Source: Pelagibacteraceae bacterium AG-319-F18 (GTDB lineage: Bacteria; Pseudomonadota; Alphaproteobacteria; Pelagibacterales; Pelagibacteraceae). Taken from it: DNA of 64,000 nt. The position numbers and the translations under genes are program-made. Location: NCBI GenBank assembly GCA_003283905.1, contig QBXA01000007.1:1-64000 (forward strand). The letters run 5' to 3'. The notes beneath the pieces are model-generated. The model saw only the letters and a list, made by a program, of their open reading frames with translations, was not told the origin of the DNA and searched no databases. Positions 28,610 to 39,140 of this stretch are shown here, piece after piece; position 1 is the first letter of the stretch, and each line of letters opens with the position of its first letter.

Positions 28610-29602
28610 ATGAACAGGAAAGTATCAGTTGCTCCTATGATGGATTGCACAGATCGTCATGAGCGTTACTTTTTAAGATTGATTTCAAAAAATACACTTC
28701 TTTATACAGAAATGATTGTTGATGAAGCAATTAATAGAGGTGATAAAAAAAAATTACTCGGATTTAATATTAATGAAAAACCCGTTGCTCTTCAATTAGG
28801 TGGATCTTCTCCAAAACTTTTAGCTGAAGCTTCAAAAATAGGCGAAGATTTTGGTTATGATGAAATTAATTTAAATTTAGGTTGTCCAAGTAGAAAAGTT
28901 GAAAAAGGTAAATTTGGCGCTTGTTTAATGAAAGAGCCTAATTTAGTTGCAGATTGTTTAAGTAAAATGCAAGCTTCAACAAATTTACCAGTGACTATTA
29001 AAACTAGAATTGGTTATGATGATGTTGAAGATTATGAAAATCTTAATAATTTTATCTCAAAATTAAAACAAACAGGAGTTAAAACATTTATCATTCATGC
29101 AAGAAAAGCAATGTTAGGAAAATTCACTCCTAAGCAAAATTTGAATATTCCTTCTTTAAAATATGATTACGTTTATAAATTAAAGCAAGACTTTCCAAAT
29201 GAAGAAATAATTATTAACGGTGGAATAACATCTGTTGATCAAATTAAACCTCATCTTAAAAAAACTGATGGAGTTATGATTGGAAGAGCAGCATATCATA
29301 CGCCTTATATGTTAACCGATATTGAAAAAGAAATTTTTAATAATGAAGATGTTCCAAGTAGACAAGATGTAATTGAACAATTAATTCCATATGTAAAAGA
29401 TGAGATTAAGAAGGGCACGAGATTAAATCAAATAATGAGGCACACTATAGGTTTGTTTCATGGACAAACTGGTGCTAGTTACTGGAAAAGATATTTAAGT
29501 GAAAATATGTGTGTGAGAGATGCAGATGTTAAAAAAATTGATCACATTATGGATAAGATTAAATATAATAATATTGATACAAGTGTAGGACAATCTGCTT
29601 AA
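28610..29602 (+). CDS. dusA: tRNA-dihydrouridine synthase DusA
   Basis: VSVAPMMDCTDRHERYFLRLISKNTLLYTEMI, LNLGCPSRKVEKGKFGACLM, RKAMLGKFTPKQNLNIP. Confidence 0.93.
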   Translation: MNRKVSVAPMMDCTDRHERYFLRLISKNTLLYTEMIVDEAINRGDKKKLLGFNINEKPVALQLGGSSPKLLAEASKIGEDFGYDEINLNLGCPSRKVEKGKFGACLMKEPNLVADCLSKMQASTNLPVTIKTRIGYDDVEDYENLNNFISKLKQTGVKTFIIHARKAMLGKFTPKQNLNIPSLKYDYVYKLKQDFPNEEIIINGGITSVDQIKPHLKKTDGVMIGRAAYHTPYMLTDIEKEIFNNEDVPSRQDVIEQLIPYVKDEIKKGTRLNQIMRHTIGLFHGQTGASYWKRYLSENMCVRDADVKKIDHIMDKIKYNNIDTSVGQSA

Positions 29603-29642
29603 TTCAATTTTAGCAAACGAATACAGTTATTTTATTTTATTA

Positions 29643-30428
29643 ATGGTACTCACAGCAGTACCTGTTGGTTTTGTTGCTGGTTTATTTGGTATTGGTGGTG
29701 GTTTAATTACCGTTCCATTTCTTTATTATATTTTTGGTCAACTTGGAATTGATCAGCAATATATTATGCACTTAGCAGTAGGAACTTCTTTTGCAATTAT
29801 AATTCCAACATCAATAGTATCAGTTTTAACTCATCATAAATTTAATGCTGTAGATTTTAGTGTAGTTAAAAATTATGGTATATTTGTAGTTATAGGCGTA
29901 ATCATTGGAACAATTTTTGCTGCAACTTTAAAAACAAAATCTCTAGTACTCTTTTTTTCAATAGTAATTTTATTTTTAGGCATTTATTTGCTTTTAATAA
30001 AAGAAAAAGAGCAAAACATAATATCTGAAATGAAATTATATTTAAAAATTTTGCTTGGTTTCATTGTTGGTTTTATTTCATCCATAATGGGTATTGGTGG
30101 TGCAATAATGAATGTTCCAATTCTTAAATTCTTTGGTTATTCAATTAATAAAGCAATTGGTAGTGCAGCAGCTATTGGTTTTTTAATTGCATTATTTGGT
30201 GCAACAGGTTTTTTAATCTCAGGGAGCTATTTAAAAACAAATTTACCTTTAAGTATTGGGTTTTTAAATATTCCAGCTTTTTTAATCTTTATCCCAATTA
30301 CAACTTTTATGGCAAGACTGGGGGCAAGAACTGTTCATAAGATAGATAAAAATAAAATTAGTAAATTTTTTGGTATTTTCTTATTAATAGTTGCAGTTAA
30401 GTTTTTCTACGAATACTTAAAATTATAA
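29643..30428 (+). CDS. TauE/SafE-family sulfite exporter-like permease
   Basis: VGFVAGLFGIGGGLITVPFLYYIFG repeated as VGFISSIMGIGGAIMNVPILKFFG. Confidence 0.88.
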   Translation: MVLTAVPVGFVAGLFGIGGGLITVPFLYYIFGQLGIDQQYIMHLAVGTSFAIIIPTSIVSVLTHHKFNAVDFSVVKNYGIFVVIGVIIGTIFAATLKTKSLVLFFSIVILFLGIYLLLIKEKEQNIISEMKLYLKILLGFIVGFISSIMGIGGAIMNVPILKFFGYSINKAIGSAAAIGFLIALFGATGFLISGSYLKTNLPLSIGFLNIPAFLIFIPITTFMARLGARTVHKIDKNKISKFFGIFLLIVAVKFFYEYLKL

Positions 30429-30430
30429 AT

Positions 30431-30832
30431 ATGTCTTTTAAAATTGATAAGAAATTTTTAAAGTCTTCACATCATATAACAGATTTTAAATTATGTAGTA
30501 TTAGGCTTCATGATAATTCTAAATTTCCATGGGTTATTCTAATTCCTAAAAGAAATAAGATTACTGATATGAGTGATCTTAATTCTAAAGATCAGATTTT
30601 GCTTATGAAAGAAATTGTTTATGTGAGTAAAGTTATGAAAAAATTATTTAAAACTACAAAACTTAATATTGAAAAAATTGGTAATATTGTCCCCCAATTA
30701 CACATTCATATTATAGCCAGAAGTAAAAAAGACAGTTCATGGCCACTATCAGTTTGGGTTGTTAAGAGTAAAAATTATTCAAAAGTATCTTTAATGAAAA
30801 TTTTAAAAAAGGTTAGGGGTGAATTTAAATAA
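30431..30832 (+). CDS. HIT-family protein
   Basis: IGNIVPQLHIHIIARSKKDSSWP (HxHxH variant QLHIHII). Confidence 0.85.
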   Translation: MSFKIDKKFLKSSHHITDFKLCSIRLHDNSKFPWVILIPKRNKITDMSDLNSKDQILLMKEIVYVSKVMKKLFKTTKLNIEKIGNIVPQLHIHIIARSKKDSSWPLSVWVVKSKNYSKVSLMKILKKVRGEFK

Positions 30833-30835
30833 AAA

Positions 30836-30865
30836 GAGGTGATTTCAGTCTCCCTCCATCACCTC
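30836..30865 (-). terminator. rho-independent terminator on the minus strand
   Basis: Minus strand GAGGTGAT-GGAGGGAGACTGAA-ATCACCTC followed by TTTTTATTT; 8-bp perfect stem. Confidence 0.75.
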
Positions 30866-30985
30866 ACACAATCTTTGTAATTGATTCTCTTAGATTTAAT
30901 GAACACTTACTAGTTGAATCTTATACTTATTAAGACCTATTTTAAGAGAACAATGATAATTAAGAGTTTGATTATTTTTTATTGA

Positions 30986-32440
30986 CTAAATTTTTTGATC
31001 GTATTCGCCTATTTTTCCAGTTTTTTGAAGCAAATCATTAATAAAATCAAAGATTTTCTTCTTTCTAATATCTGAAGTTGGGCTTTCTGTAACAATCACT
31101 AACGAAGGTTTGTTTGAAGAAGCTCTTATTAATCCCCAAGAACCGTCTTCAAAAGAAAATCTTATACCATTAACAGTCAGAACCTCTGTTATTATTTGAT
31201 CATCAATTTTAGTTTTACTGTTTTTAATTTCTTTAATTTGTTTAACTAATTCATCAACTACTTGGTATTTTTCTTCATCTTTACAAAAGGGGGCCATAGT
31301 TGGTGTTTGATAAGTGTTAGGTAATTCATTCATGATTTTATTCATCTTTTTATTTTGATTGTTTAATAAATGACACACATGAATTGCTGAATTGATTCCA
31401 TCATCATAACCATATCCTAAAGGTTGATTAAAAAAGAAGTGTCCACTTTTTTCAAATCCAGCTAATGCTTTTTCAATGTTTACTTTTCTTTTAATATGAG
31501 AGTGTCCTGTTTTCCAATAGATAGTTTCACAGTTATTTTGTAACAAAACCTTATCTTTTGAATATAATCCAGTTGATTTAACATCTACAACAAACTTAGA
31601 ATTTTTGTGTTTTGTTGATAGATTTCTTGCAATCAATAATCCTATTTTATCAGAAAATATTTCATTTCCTTGATTATCAATAACACCAACTCTATCTCCA
31701 TCACCATCAAATCCAAAGCCTATGTCTGCATTATTATCTTTAACAGCTTTAGCAATTGCGTGAAGCATCTCTAAATCTTCTGGATTTGGATTATATTTAG
31801 GAAAAGTCCAATCTAATTCACAATCAAGCTCAATTACTTCACAACCAATTCCTCTTAAAATATCTGGGGCAAATATACCTGCTGTACCGTTACCACAAGC
31901 AACAACTGCTTTTAATTTTTTGTTAATTTTATTACCTGATATTAAATCATCTTTATAAACTTGTTGAAAATTTTCTATTTTTTTTTCATTTCCTTCACCT
32001 GAGGTAAATTTTTCATTTAAGGTGATATCTTTTAATTCTTTCATTTCTTCAGGTGCATGTGTTAGACCTTTTTTGATACCCATTTTTACACCAGTCCAAC
32101 CGTTTTCATTATGACTCGCTGTTACCATTGCAACTGCATCAGCATCTAAATTAAATTGAGCAAAATAGACCATTGGAGATAGTGCTAAACCTACATCTTC
32201 AATATTACATCCAGTAGATAGCAGTCCTTTTTTAAGAGCAATTTTAATTTCTTCACTATAAGATCTATAGTCATGACCAACTATTACTCTTGGGTTATTT
32301 TTTTTAGTATGAATTTTTATTTGAGTTCCTAAACCTTTACCTAGATTCTTGATTCCTTGGCTATTAATATCCTTCTCATACAACCATCGAGCGTCATATT
32401 CTCTAAAACCATAAGGATCTATTTTTATTTTTTCATTCAT
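30986..32440 (-). CDS. phosphomannomutase/phosphoglucomutase
   Basis: PYGFREYDARWLYE, VTASHNENGWTGVKMG, GFGFDGDGDRVGVID. Confidence 0.88.
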   Translation of the reverse strand: MNEKIKIDPYGFREYDARWLYEKDINSQGIKNLGKGLGTQIKIHTKKNNPRVIVGHDYRSYSEEIKIALKKGLLSTGCNIEDVGLALSPMVYFAQFNLDADAVAMVTASHNENGWTGVKMGIKKGLTHAPEEMKELKDITLNEKFTSGEGNEKKIENFQQVYKDDLISGNKINKKLKAVVACGNGTAGIFAPDILRGIGCEVIELDCELDWTFPKYNPNPEDLEMLHAIAKAVKDNNADIGFGFDGDGDRVGVIDNQGNEIFSDKIGLLIARNLSTKHKNSKFVVDVKSTGLYSKDKVLLQNNCETIYWKTGHSHIKRKVNIEKALAGFEKSGHFFFNQPLGYGYDDGINSAIHVCHLLNNQNKKMNKIMNELPNTYQTPTMAPFCKDEEKYQVVDELVKQIKEIKNSKTKIDDQIITEVLTVNGIRFSFEDGSWGLIRASSNKPSLVIVTESPTSDIRKKKIFDFINDLLQKTGKIGEYDQKI

Positions 32441-32516
32441 TTGCTAATTACTTACTCTTTTTAAATATTTTTATTGATATTTTTTTTGCTTTGTTCTATA
32501 AATGTTCTGTTGATTA

Positions 32517-32591
32517 ATTATTTATATAGTATATCAACATAAAACGCACACAACATATAGTTGTTTTCGTCAAAATAACAAAATATAGTAT
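32517..32591 (+). promoter_or_regulatory. putative NrdR-box cluster upstream of nrdAB
   Basis: ATTATTTATATAGTAT (32517-32532), ACACAACATATAGTTG (32548-32563), TAACAAAATATAGTAT (32576-32591), compared with acaCwAtATaTwGtgt. Confidence 0.5.
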
Positions 32592-32596
32592 TAAAT

Positions 32597-34534
32597 ATGA
32601 ATAAGGTTTTATCTCAGGCACTAAAGAAAGCTGTCTCCGAATATAGCCCAGAAGTAAAAGATGTATCAAAAGGAAATAGACCAGATCTTTTTTCATTAAG
32701 CAACGAAACTGAATTATTTCAAAATGATAAAGGTATCATAATTAAGATCGATAGATCTAAAGATACAAATTTAACAGACTTTGGTAAAGCAACTTTAAAA
32801 GATAGATATCTTGGACACAACGAATCTTTTCAAGATTTATTTGCACGTGTCGCAAGTTCATACGCAGACGATAATTTACACGCACAAAGAATTTACAACT
32901 ACATAAGCAACCTTTGGTTTATGCCGGCAACACCTGTTCTATCAAACGGTGGAACCAAAAGAGGTTTACCTATATCATGTTTTTTAAATGAAGCATCAGA
33001 TAGTCTAGGAGGAATTCTTGATCTTTGGAGTGAAAATGTTTGGTTAGCTGCAAAGGGTGGAGGCATTGGAAGTTACTGGGGCAACCTTAGATCTATTGGT
33101 GAGAAAATTGGTAAAGTTGGAAAAACATCTGGAATAATTCCTTTCATTAAAGTTATGGATTCATTAACGATGGCAATTAGTCAAGGATCTTTAAGAAGAG
33201 GATCTGCTGCTTGTTACTTACCAGTTGACCATCCTGAAATAGAAGAATTTATTGAAATGAGAAGACCTACAGGAGGTGACCCAAATAGAAAAGCATTAAA
33301 TTTACATCATGGTGTTTTGCTTTCTGATGCTTTTATGAGAGCTGTTGAAACTGATGAACAGTGGGCACTAAAAAGTCCTGCAGATGGTACGGTTCAACAA
33401 ACAATATCAGCAAGAAATTTATGGATAAGATTATTAACTGCAAGAATTGAGACAGGAGAGCCTTACATAATTTATATAGATACAGTTAATAGATTAATTC
33501 CACAACATCATAAGCTAGCTAACTTAACAGTTAAAACATCAAACCTATGTAGTGAAATAACCTTACCTACTGGAATTGATAAAGATGGAAGAGACAGGAC
33601 AGCTGTATGTTGTTTATCATCATTGAATTTAGAAAAGTATGATGAATGGAAAGATGATCCGGATATAATCAAAGATGTAATGAGATTTTTAGATAATGTT
33701 TTGTCTGATTTTATAGACAAAGCTCCAGACCAATTTAAGGATGCAAAATATTCTGCTGAAAGAGAAAGAAGTGTTGGATTAGGTGTGATGGGTTTTCATT
33801 CTTTTTTACAAAAAAATAGAATTCCACTTGAGTCAGTAATGGCTAAATCTTGGAATAAAAAAATATTTAAACAAATTGATGAACAGGTAAATCAGGCGTC
33901 AAAAGATTTAGCTGAAGAAAGAGGAGCTTGTCCTGATGCTGCTGAATATGGTTACAAAGAAAGATTTTCTAACAAAACCGCTATAGCTCCAACAGCTTCA
34001 ATTTCTATAATTTGTGGTGGCGCTTCTCCAGGAGTAGAACCTATAGCTGCAAATAGCTATACTCACAAAACGTTGTCTGGTTCATTCAATGTTAGAAACA
34101 GATATTTAGAAGAAATATTGCAAAGTCACGGTAAAAATGATGACGAAACTTGGTCTACTATCACCACGAATCAAGGCTCTGTATCTCATTTGAATTTTTT
34201 AACAGATCTAGAAAAAGATGTCTTTAAAACTGCTTTTGAACTTAATCAAAAGTGGATTATTGAATTAAGTGGAGACAGAACTCCTTTTATATCTCAAGCC
34301 CAGTCAGTAAATTTATTTTTACCAGCAGATGTTCATAAAAAAGAATTACATAAAATTCACTTTGATGCTTGGAAGAAAGGTTTAAAGAGCCTTTATTATT
34401 GTAGATCAAAATCAATTCAAAGAGCAGAAAATATTAATGATGCAAAATCAACAGATATTATGGCTAATGTTTATAAAAATAAAGCAACCAAAACAGAAGA
34501 ACCAGAATACGAAGAGTGTCTATCATGTCAATAG
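32597..34534 (+). CDS. nrdA: class I ribonucleotide reductase, large subunit
   Basis: ATPVLSNGGTKRGLPISCFLNEASDSLGGI, TSNLCSEITLPTG, C-terminal ECLSCQ; no N-terminal ATP-cone visible. Confidence 0.95.
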   Translation: MNKVLSQALKKAVSEYSPEVKDVSKGNRPDLFSLSNETELFQNDKGIIIKIDRSKDTNLTDFGKATLKDRYLGHNESFQDLFARVASSYADDNLHAQRIYNYISNLWFMPATPVLSNGGTKRGLPISCFLNEASDSLGGILDLWSENVWLAAKGGGIGSYWGNLRSIGEKIGKVGKTSGIIPFIKVMDSLTMAISQGSLRRGSAACYLPVDHPEIEEFIEMRRPTGGDPNRKALNLHHGVLLSDAFMRAVETDEQWALKSPADGTVQQTISARNLWIRLLTARIETGEPYIIYIDTVNRLIPQHHKLANLTVKTSNLCSEITLPTGIDKDGRDRTAVCCLSSLNLEKYDEWKDDPDIIKDVMRFLDNVLSDFIDKAPDQFKDAKYSAERERSVGLGVMGFHSFLQKNRIPLESVMAKSWNKKIFKQIDEQVNQASKDLAEERGACPDAAEYGYKERFSNKTAIAPTASISIICGGASPGVEPIAANSYTHKTLSGSFNVRNRYLEEILQSHGKNDDETWSTITTNQGSVSHLNFLTDLEKDVFKTAFELNQKWIIELSGDRTPFISQAQSVNLFLPADVHKKELHKIHFDAWKKGLKSLYYCRSKSIQRAENINDAKSTDIMANVYKNKATKTEEPEYEECLSCQ

Positions 34535-35556
34535 TAGAAAAAACAAATTCAGAAATTATTCAAACTAAAAAAAAGAAAATTATTCAACCAAAGAAAATGG
34601 GATTACTGGTTGAAAATCCAGTTTATAAACCATTTAGATATCCATGGTGTTATGATGCTTGGTTAACTCAGCAAAGAATTCACTGGTTACCAGAAGAAGT
34701 TCCACTTGGTGATGATGTTAGAGATTGGCAAAAAAACTTATCTCAATCAGAAAAAAATTTATTAACTCAGATTTTTAGATTTTTTACTCAAGCAGATGTT
34801 GAGGTTCAAAACTGTTATTTAAGACATTACACTACAGTATTTAAACCAACAGAAGTATTAATGATGATGACAGCTTTTGCTTCAATGGAAACAGTTCACG
34901 TCGCAGCTTACTCACATCTCTTAGATACTATTGGAATGCCGGAGTCTGAATATTCAGCTTTCATGAAGTATAAAGAAATGAAAGATAAATATGATTACAT
35001 GCAAGATTTTAATGTAAATTCAAAAGAAGATATTGCTAAAACTGTAGCTGTGTTCAGTGCTTTTACAGAAGGACTACAATTATTTGCAAGTTTTGCAATT
35101 CTTTTAAATTTTCCAAGACACAACAAAATGAAAGGAATGGGACAAATAGTTACTTGGTCAGTTAGAGACGAAACTCTTCATTGCAATTCTATGATAAGAA
35201 TTTTTAAAGAATTTATTAATGAAAATCCTGAAATCTGGACTCCTAAATTAAAAAAAGAACTTTATGAAGCTTGCAGAACTATTATATCTCATGAAGATGC
35301 TTTCATTGATTTAGCTTTTGAAATGGGTCCAATGGAAGGTTTAACTGCCCAAGAAGTTAAAGATTATATAAGATTTATTGGCAATAGAAGACTTGTGCAG
35401 TTAGGTTTAGAGCCTATTTACGATATTGATAAAAATCCTCTTGGCTGGTTGGATACTATGCTTAATGCTGTGGAACACATGAATTTCTTTGAGGGAAGAG
35501 CTACAGAATACTCTAAGGCATCAACCCAAGGTACTTGGGCAGAAGCTTTTAGTTAA
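34525..35556 (+). CDS. nrdB: class I ribonucleotide reductase, small subunit
   Basis: ASMETVHVAAYSHLL (metal ligands and radical Tyr), FTEGLQLFASF, VRDETLHCNSM; ATG 34525 overlaps the nrdA stop. Confidence 0.95.
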   Translation: MSIVEKTNSEIIQTKKKKIIQPKKMGLLVENPVYKPFRYPWCYDAWLTQQRIHWLPEEVPLGDDVRDWQKNLSQSEKNLLTQIFRFFTQADVEVQNCYLRHYTTVFKPTEVLMMMTAFASMETVHVAAYSHLLDTIGMPESEYSAFMKYKEMKDKYDYMQDFNVNSKEDIAKTVAVFSAFTEGLQLFASFAILLNFPRHNKMKGMGQIVTWSVRDETLHCNSMIRIFKEFINENPEIWTPKLKKELYEACRTIISHEDAFIDLAFEMGPMEGLTAQEVKDYIRFIGNRRLVQLGLEPIYDIDKNPLGWLDTMLNAVEHMNFFEGRATEYSKASTQGTWAEAFS

Positions 35557-35564
35557 TTTTTTAA

Positions 35565-36689
35565 TTATCTGTAATTTAATTCCATTACTTTTCGATGCTT
35601 GCTACCTTTGTACTTAGCAAGTGGTCGAATAAGTTTATTTGCAGCGTGTTGTTCCATGATATGAGCTGACCACCCAGTTATTCTTGAAATAACAAATATT
35701 GGTGTAAAGAAGTCAGTATCAAATCCCATTAAATGATAAGTAGGACCAGTAGGGTAATCTACATTCGGGTGAATATTTTTTTTCTTAATCATCACTTTTT
35801 CAACAATGTCATAGATCTTTTCAAAAGTTTTATCCTTCTTAATTTTAGCAACTTTTCTAAAGTATTCTCGCATAGTTGGAACTCTAGAATCTCCAGATTT
35901 ATAAACTCTGTGACCAAACCCCATCACCACATCCTTGTTTTTAAGAGCATTATTGATCCATTTTAGTGCATTTTCAGGTTTTTTAATTTTTCTCATCATG
36001 TGCATTACTTCTTCGTTAGCACCACCATGTAGAGGACCTTTTAAACTTGCTATAGCACCTGTGATAGCTCCATGAATATCTGACAAACTACTAGTGATAG
36101 TTCTTGCGGTAAAAGTTGAAACATTAAAGCTATGCTCGGCATATAAAATCAAAGATACATCAAATGCTTTTACAATTTCCTTTTGAGGAACTTTTCCAAA
36201 ACACATATAGAAAAAATTTTCAGCAAACGTTAATTCTTTTTTAGGTTTGATAATTTTTTTTCCGCTTCTAATTCTATAAAATGCAGCTAATGCTGTAGGA
36301 GTTTTTGCAAAAATCCTTAGAGCTTTTCTCATATTTGCTTCAGGTGAAGAGTCTGATGTTTCATTATCTTCTAAACCCATCACACTGACAGCTGTTCTTG
36401 CAACATCCATTGGGTGTGATTTTTTTGGCATATGTTTAATTATCTCATATAAATTTTTTGATAGCTCTCTGTTATTTTTTTCCTCTTTTTCAAATTGTTT
36501 TAATTGGATTGAGTTTGGAAGATCTTTATTTAAAATTAAGTAAGCAACTTCTTCAAATCTGCAATACTCACATAAATCTTGAGCTGCATAACCTCTATAA
36601 GTCAGAGAGTTTATTTCAGGCATTACTTTTGAAACTTCTGTTTCGTCAACTACTATTCCCAATAAACCTTTTTTAATTTCTTCACTCAT
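35565..36689 (-). CDS. prpC: 2-methylcitrate synthase / citrate synthase family
   Basis: LKGPLHGGANEEVM, VVMGFGHRVYKSGDSR, RITGWSAHIMEQ; clustered with prpB and prpD. Confidence 0.88.
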   Translation of the reverse strand: MSEEIKKGLLGIVVDETEVSKVMPEINSLTYRGYAAQDLCEYCRFEEVAYLILNKDLPNSIQLKQFEKEEKNNRELSKNLYEIIKHMPKKSHPMDVARTAVSVMGLEDNETSDSSPEANMRKALRIFAKTPTALAAFYRIRSGKKIIKPKKELTFAENFFYMCFGKVPQKEIVKAFDVSLILYAEHSFNVSTFTARTITSSLSDIHGAITGAIASLKGPLHGGANEEVMHMMRKIKKPENALKWINNALKNKDVVMGFGHRVYKSGDSRVPTMREYFRKVAKIKKDKTFEKIYDIVEKVMIKKKNIHPNVDYPTGPTYHLMGFDTDFFTPIFVISRITGWSAHIMEQHAANKLIRPLAKYKGSKHRKVMELNYR

Positions 36690-37585
36690 TATTCATGTCC
36701 TTCCGAACTAAAGTTATAAATTTTTTCATCAAGTGAGTTGTACTTTTCGTACTCAACTAACTCATAAAGTCTTTTTCTGGTTTGCATTTTATCAATAATA
36801 TTGTTCTGATGTCCATTCGCATAAATGTCTCTTAATCCATCTTCTACATTTTTCATGGCTAATCTCTGCGTTGTAACTGGATAAATCACTATATTATATC
36901 CAAAATTCTCTAATTCTTTGTAGTTGAAAAGTTTTGATTTACCAAATTCGGTCATATTGGCTAATAAATAACAAGAAAGTTCTTTTCTTACTTTTTCAAA
37001 ATCTTTTTCGTCTTGTAGCGCTTCTGGAAAGATAATTTCAGCACCAGCATCAATATATGCTTTGCATCGATCAATCATTTTATCAATACCTTCAACACCT
37101 TTAGCATCAGATCTTGCAATTATTTTAAAATTACTATCTTTTTTAGCTGAAACACATTCTTTGATTTTATCTACCATTGCCTCTGTTGAAATTAATTCCT
37201 TATTGTCAAGATGACCGCATCTCTTCCTTTCAATTTGATCTTCTAAATGAACAGCTGCAATTCCAAACTCTTCAAAAGTCTCAATAGTTTCTTTACAAGA
37301 TTTAAATCCTGTATCTATATCTACAATAGTTGGTAAATTTGTAACTCTTGAAATTAAATAAGATCTAGTACTAACATCCTGTAATGTTGTTAAGCCAATG
37401 TCTGGAAAGCCAAGATCATTAGCCATAACACCACCCGATATATAAACTGCATCATAACCAATTTCTTCAATTAGTTTTGCTGTCAACGGATTATAGGCTC
37501 CTGGTACTCTTAATATTTTGTTTGATTTTAATTTATCAACAAAATCTATTCTTTTTTGACTTGGTTCTTTGTCAACAAAATGCAC
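36689..37585 (-). CDS. prpB: 2-methylisocitrate lyase
   Basis: ICL/PEP mutase family: VYISGGVMANDLGFPDIGLTTLQD, DIDTGF, HLEDQIERKRCGHLDNKELIS. Confidence 0.9.
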   Translation of the reverse strand: MHFVDKEPSQKRIDFVDKLKSNKILRVPGAYNPLTAKLIEEIGYDAVYISGGVMANDLGFPDIGLTTLQDVSTRSYLISRVTNLPTIVDIDTGFKSCKETIETFEEFGIAAVHLEDQIERKRCGHLDNKELISTEAMVDKIKECVSAKKDSNFKIIARSDAKGVEGIDKMIDRCKAYIDAGAEIIFPEALQDEKDFEKVRKELSCYLLANMTEFGKSKLFNYKELENFGYNIVIYPVTTQRLAMKNVEDGLRDIYANGHQNNIIDKMQTRKRLYELVEYEKYNSLDEKIYNFSSEGHE

Positions 37586-39087
37586 TAAAATATTCCTTTT
37601 TTTAAATTTCTTTTTAAATTACTTTTTTTAATCTCTATATTTAATTTATCTAACTGACCTGATTTTAATTTTTTTAAATTTTGAACAGTATTTAAGAATC
37701 GATCACTTTCTTTTTTGCTAAGAATACCATCTGTCAAAGTTAAAAACTTGTTAATATAATTCTGTCTTTTAAATGGTCTAGCTCCATATGGGTGTGCATC
37801 AGCTCTATCAAGTTGTTCACTAATTTTTTTACCATTATTTAAAGTTACAATCACCTTTGCTCCAAAAGATTTTTTCATTGGATTTGGATCATGATATTTT
37901 TTAGTCCATTTTCTGTCTTCGTAAGTTGTAATTGATTTCCAGATTTTAATAGTACTTTTTTTATTTGCTCTAGTTTTTGTATAGGATTTTACATGATGCC
38001 AATCACCATCTTCTAATGCCACAGCAAAAATATACATAATGGAGTGATCAAGTGTTTCTCTGCTTGCGTTTGGATCCATTTTTTGAGGATCATTTGCTCC
38101 AGTTCCAATTACATAATGAGTGTGGTGACTTGTAAATATATCGATTTTTTTAATTTGGTTTAGATTAGGTATTTTAATTTTAAGTTTTTTAGCTAAATCA
38201 ATTAATGCTTGAGATTGATACTCAGCTGAATATTCTTTTGTGTAAGTCTCAAGGATTGCTTTTTTAGTCTCTCCTTTTTTAGGAAGGGGCACTTTATAAT
38301 TAGCCTTTTTTCCATCTAATATTCTCGCAATAACACTATCTTCACCTTCATATATTGGACTAGGTGCTCCTTCGCCTCTCATAACTCTATCAACTGCCTC
38401 AATAGCAAGTTTACCAGCATGTGCTGGAGCGTATGCTTTCCAACTTGAAATTTCACCTTTTCTAGATTGTCTTGTTGATATGGTTGTATGCAGAGCTTGT
38501 TGAACCGCTTGATAAATTGTTTTAGTGTTAAGTTTTAACATTGATCCTAAACCTGCGGCAACACTTGGTCCTAAATGAGCTATGTGATCTACTTTATGTT
38601 TGTGTAAACAAATTCCTTTAACTAGATTTACTTGAACTTCATAGGCTGTGATAATCCCACGTAATAAATCTATTCCACTTATTTTATTTTGTTGTGCAAC
38701 TGCCAAAAGGGGCGGGATATTATCTCCTGGGTGACTGTAGTCAGCCGCTAAGAAAGTATCATGAAAATCAAGTTCTCTAACAGCAGTTCCATTTGACCAT
38801 GCTGCCCACTCACAATCAAATTTAAGTTTTGAGTTTACACCAAATAAAGTTGCACCATTTTTTCTTGAATGTTTTAAAGTCATTTCTCTTGAAGAAACCA
38901 CAGGTCTTCTATTCAATGATGCAATTGCAACAGAAGCGTTGTCAATAATTCTATTGATTACCATTTCAATTGCTTCTTTATTAAGTTTTACATTATCGCT
39001 TGCAATTTCGGCTATCTTCCAAGCTAGTTGCTTTTTTTTAGGAAGGTTAATTTTAGACGGGTAAACTTTAACTGTATGTAATAACAA
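37585..39087 (-). CDS. prpD: MmgE/PrpD family 2-methylcitrate dehydratase
   Basis: [55 protein letters not shown]. Confidence 0.9.
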   Translation of the reverse strand: MLLHTVKVYPSKINLPKKKQLAWKIAEIASDNVKLNKEAIEMVINRIIDNASVAIASLNRRPVVSSREMTLKHSRKNGATLFGVNSKLKFDCEWAAWSNGTAVRELDFHDTFLAADYSHPGDNIPPLLAVAQQNKISGIDLLRGIITAYEVQVNLVKGICLHKHKVDHIAHLGPSVAAGLGSMLKLNTKTIYQAVQQALHTTISTRQSRKGEISSWKAYAPAHAGKLAIEAVDRVMRGEGAPSPIYEGEDSVIARILDGKKANYKVPLPKKGETKKAILETYTKEYSAEYQSQALIDLAKKLKIKIPNLNQIKKIDIFTSHHTHYVIGTGANDPQKMDPNASRETLDHSIMYIFAVALEDGDWHHVKSYTKTRANKKSTIKIWKSITTYEDRKWTKKYHDPNPMKKSFGAKVIVTLNNGKKISEQLDRADAHPYGARPFKRQNYINKFLTLTDGILSKKESDRFLNTVQNLKKLKSGQLDKLNIEIKKSNLKRNLKKGIF

Positions 39088-39140
39088 AATAACTCCTTAA
39101 TAGTGATTTTGTTTTAATAGTTAAAAAAAATTAATCAATA

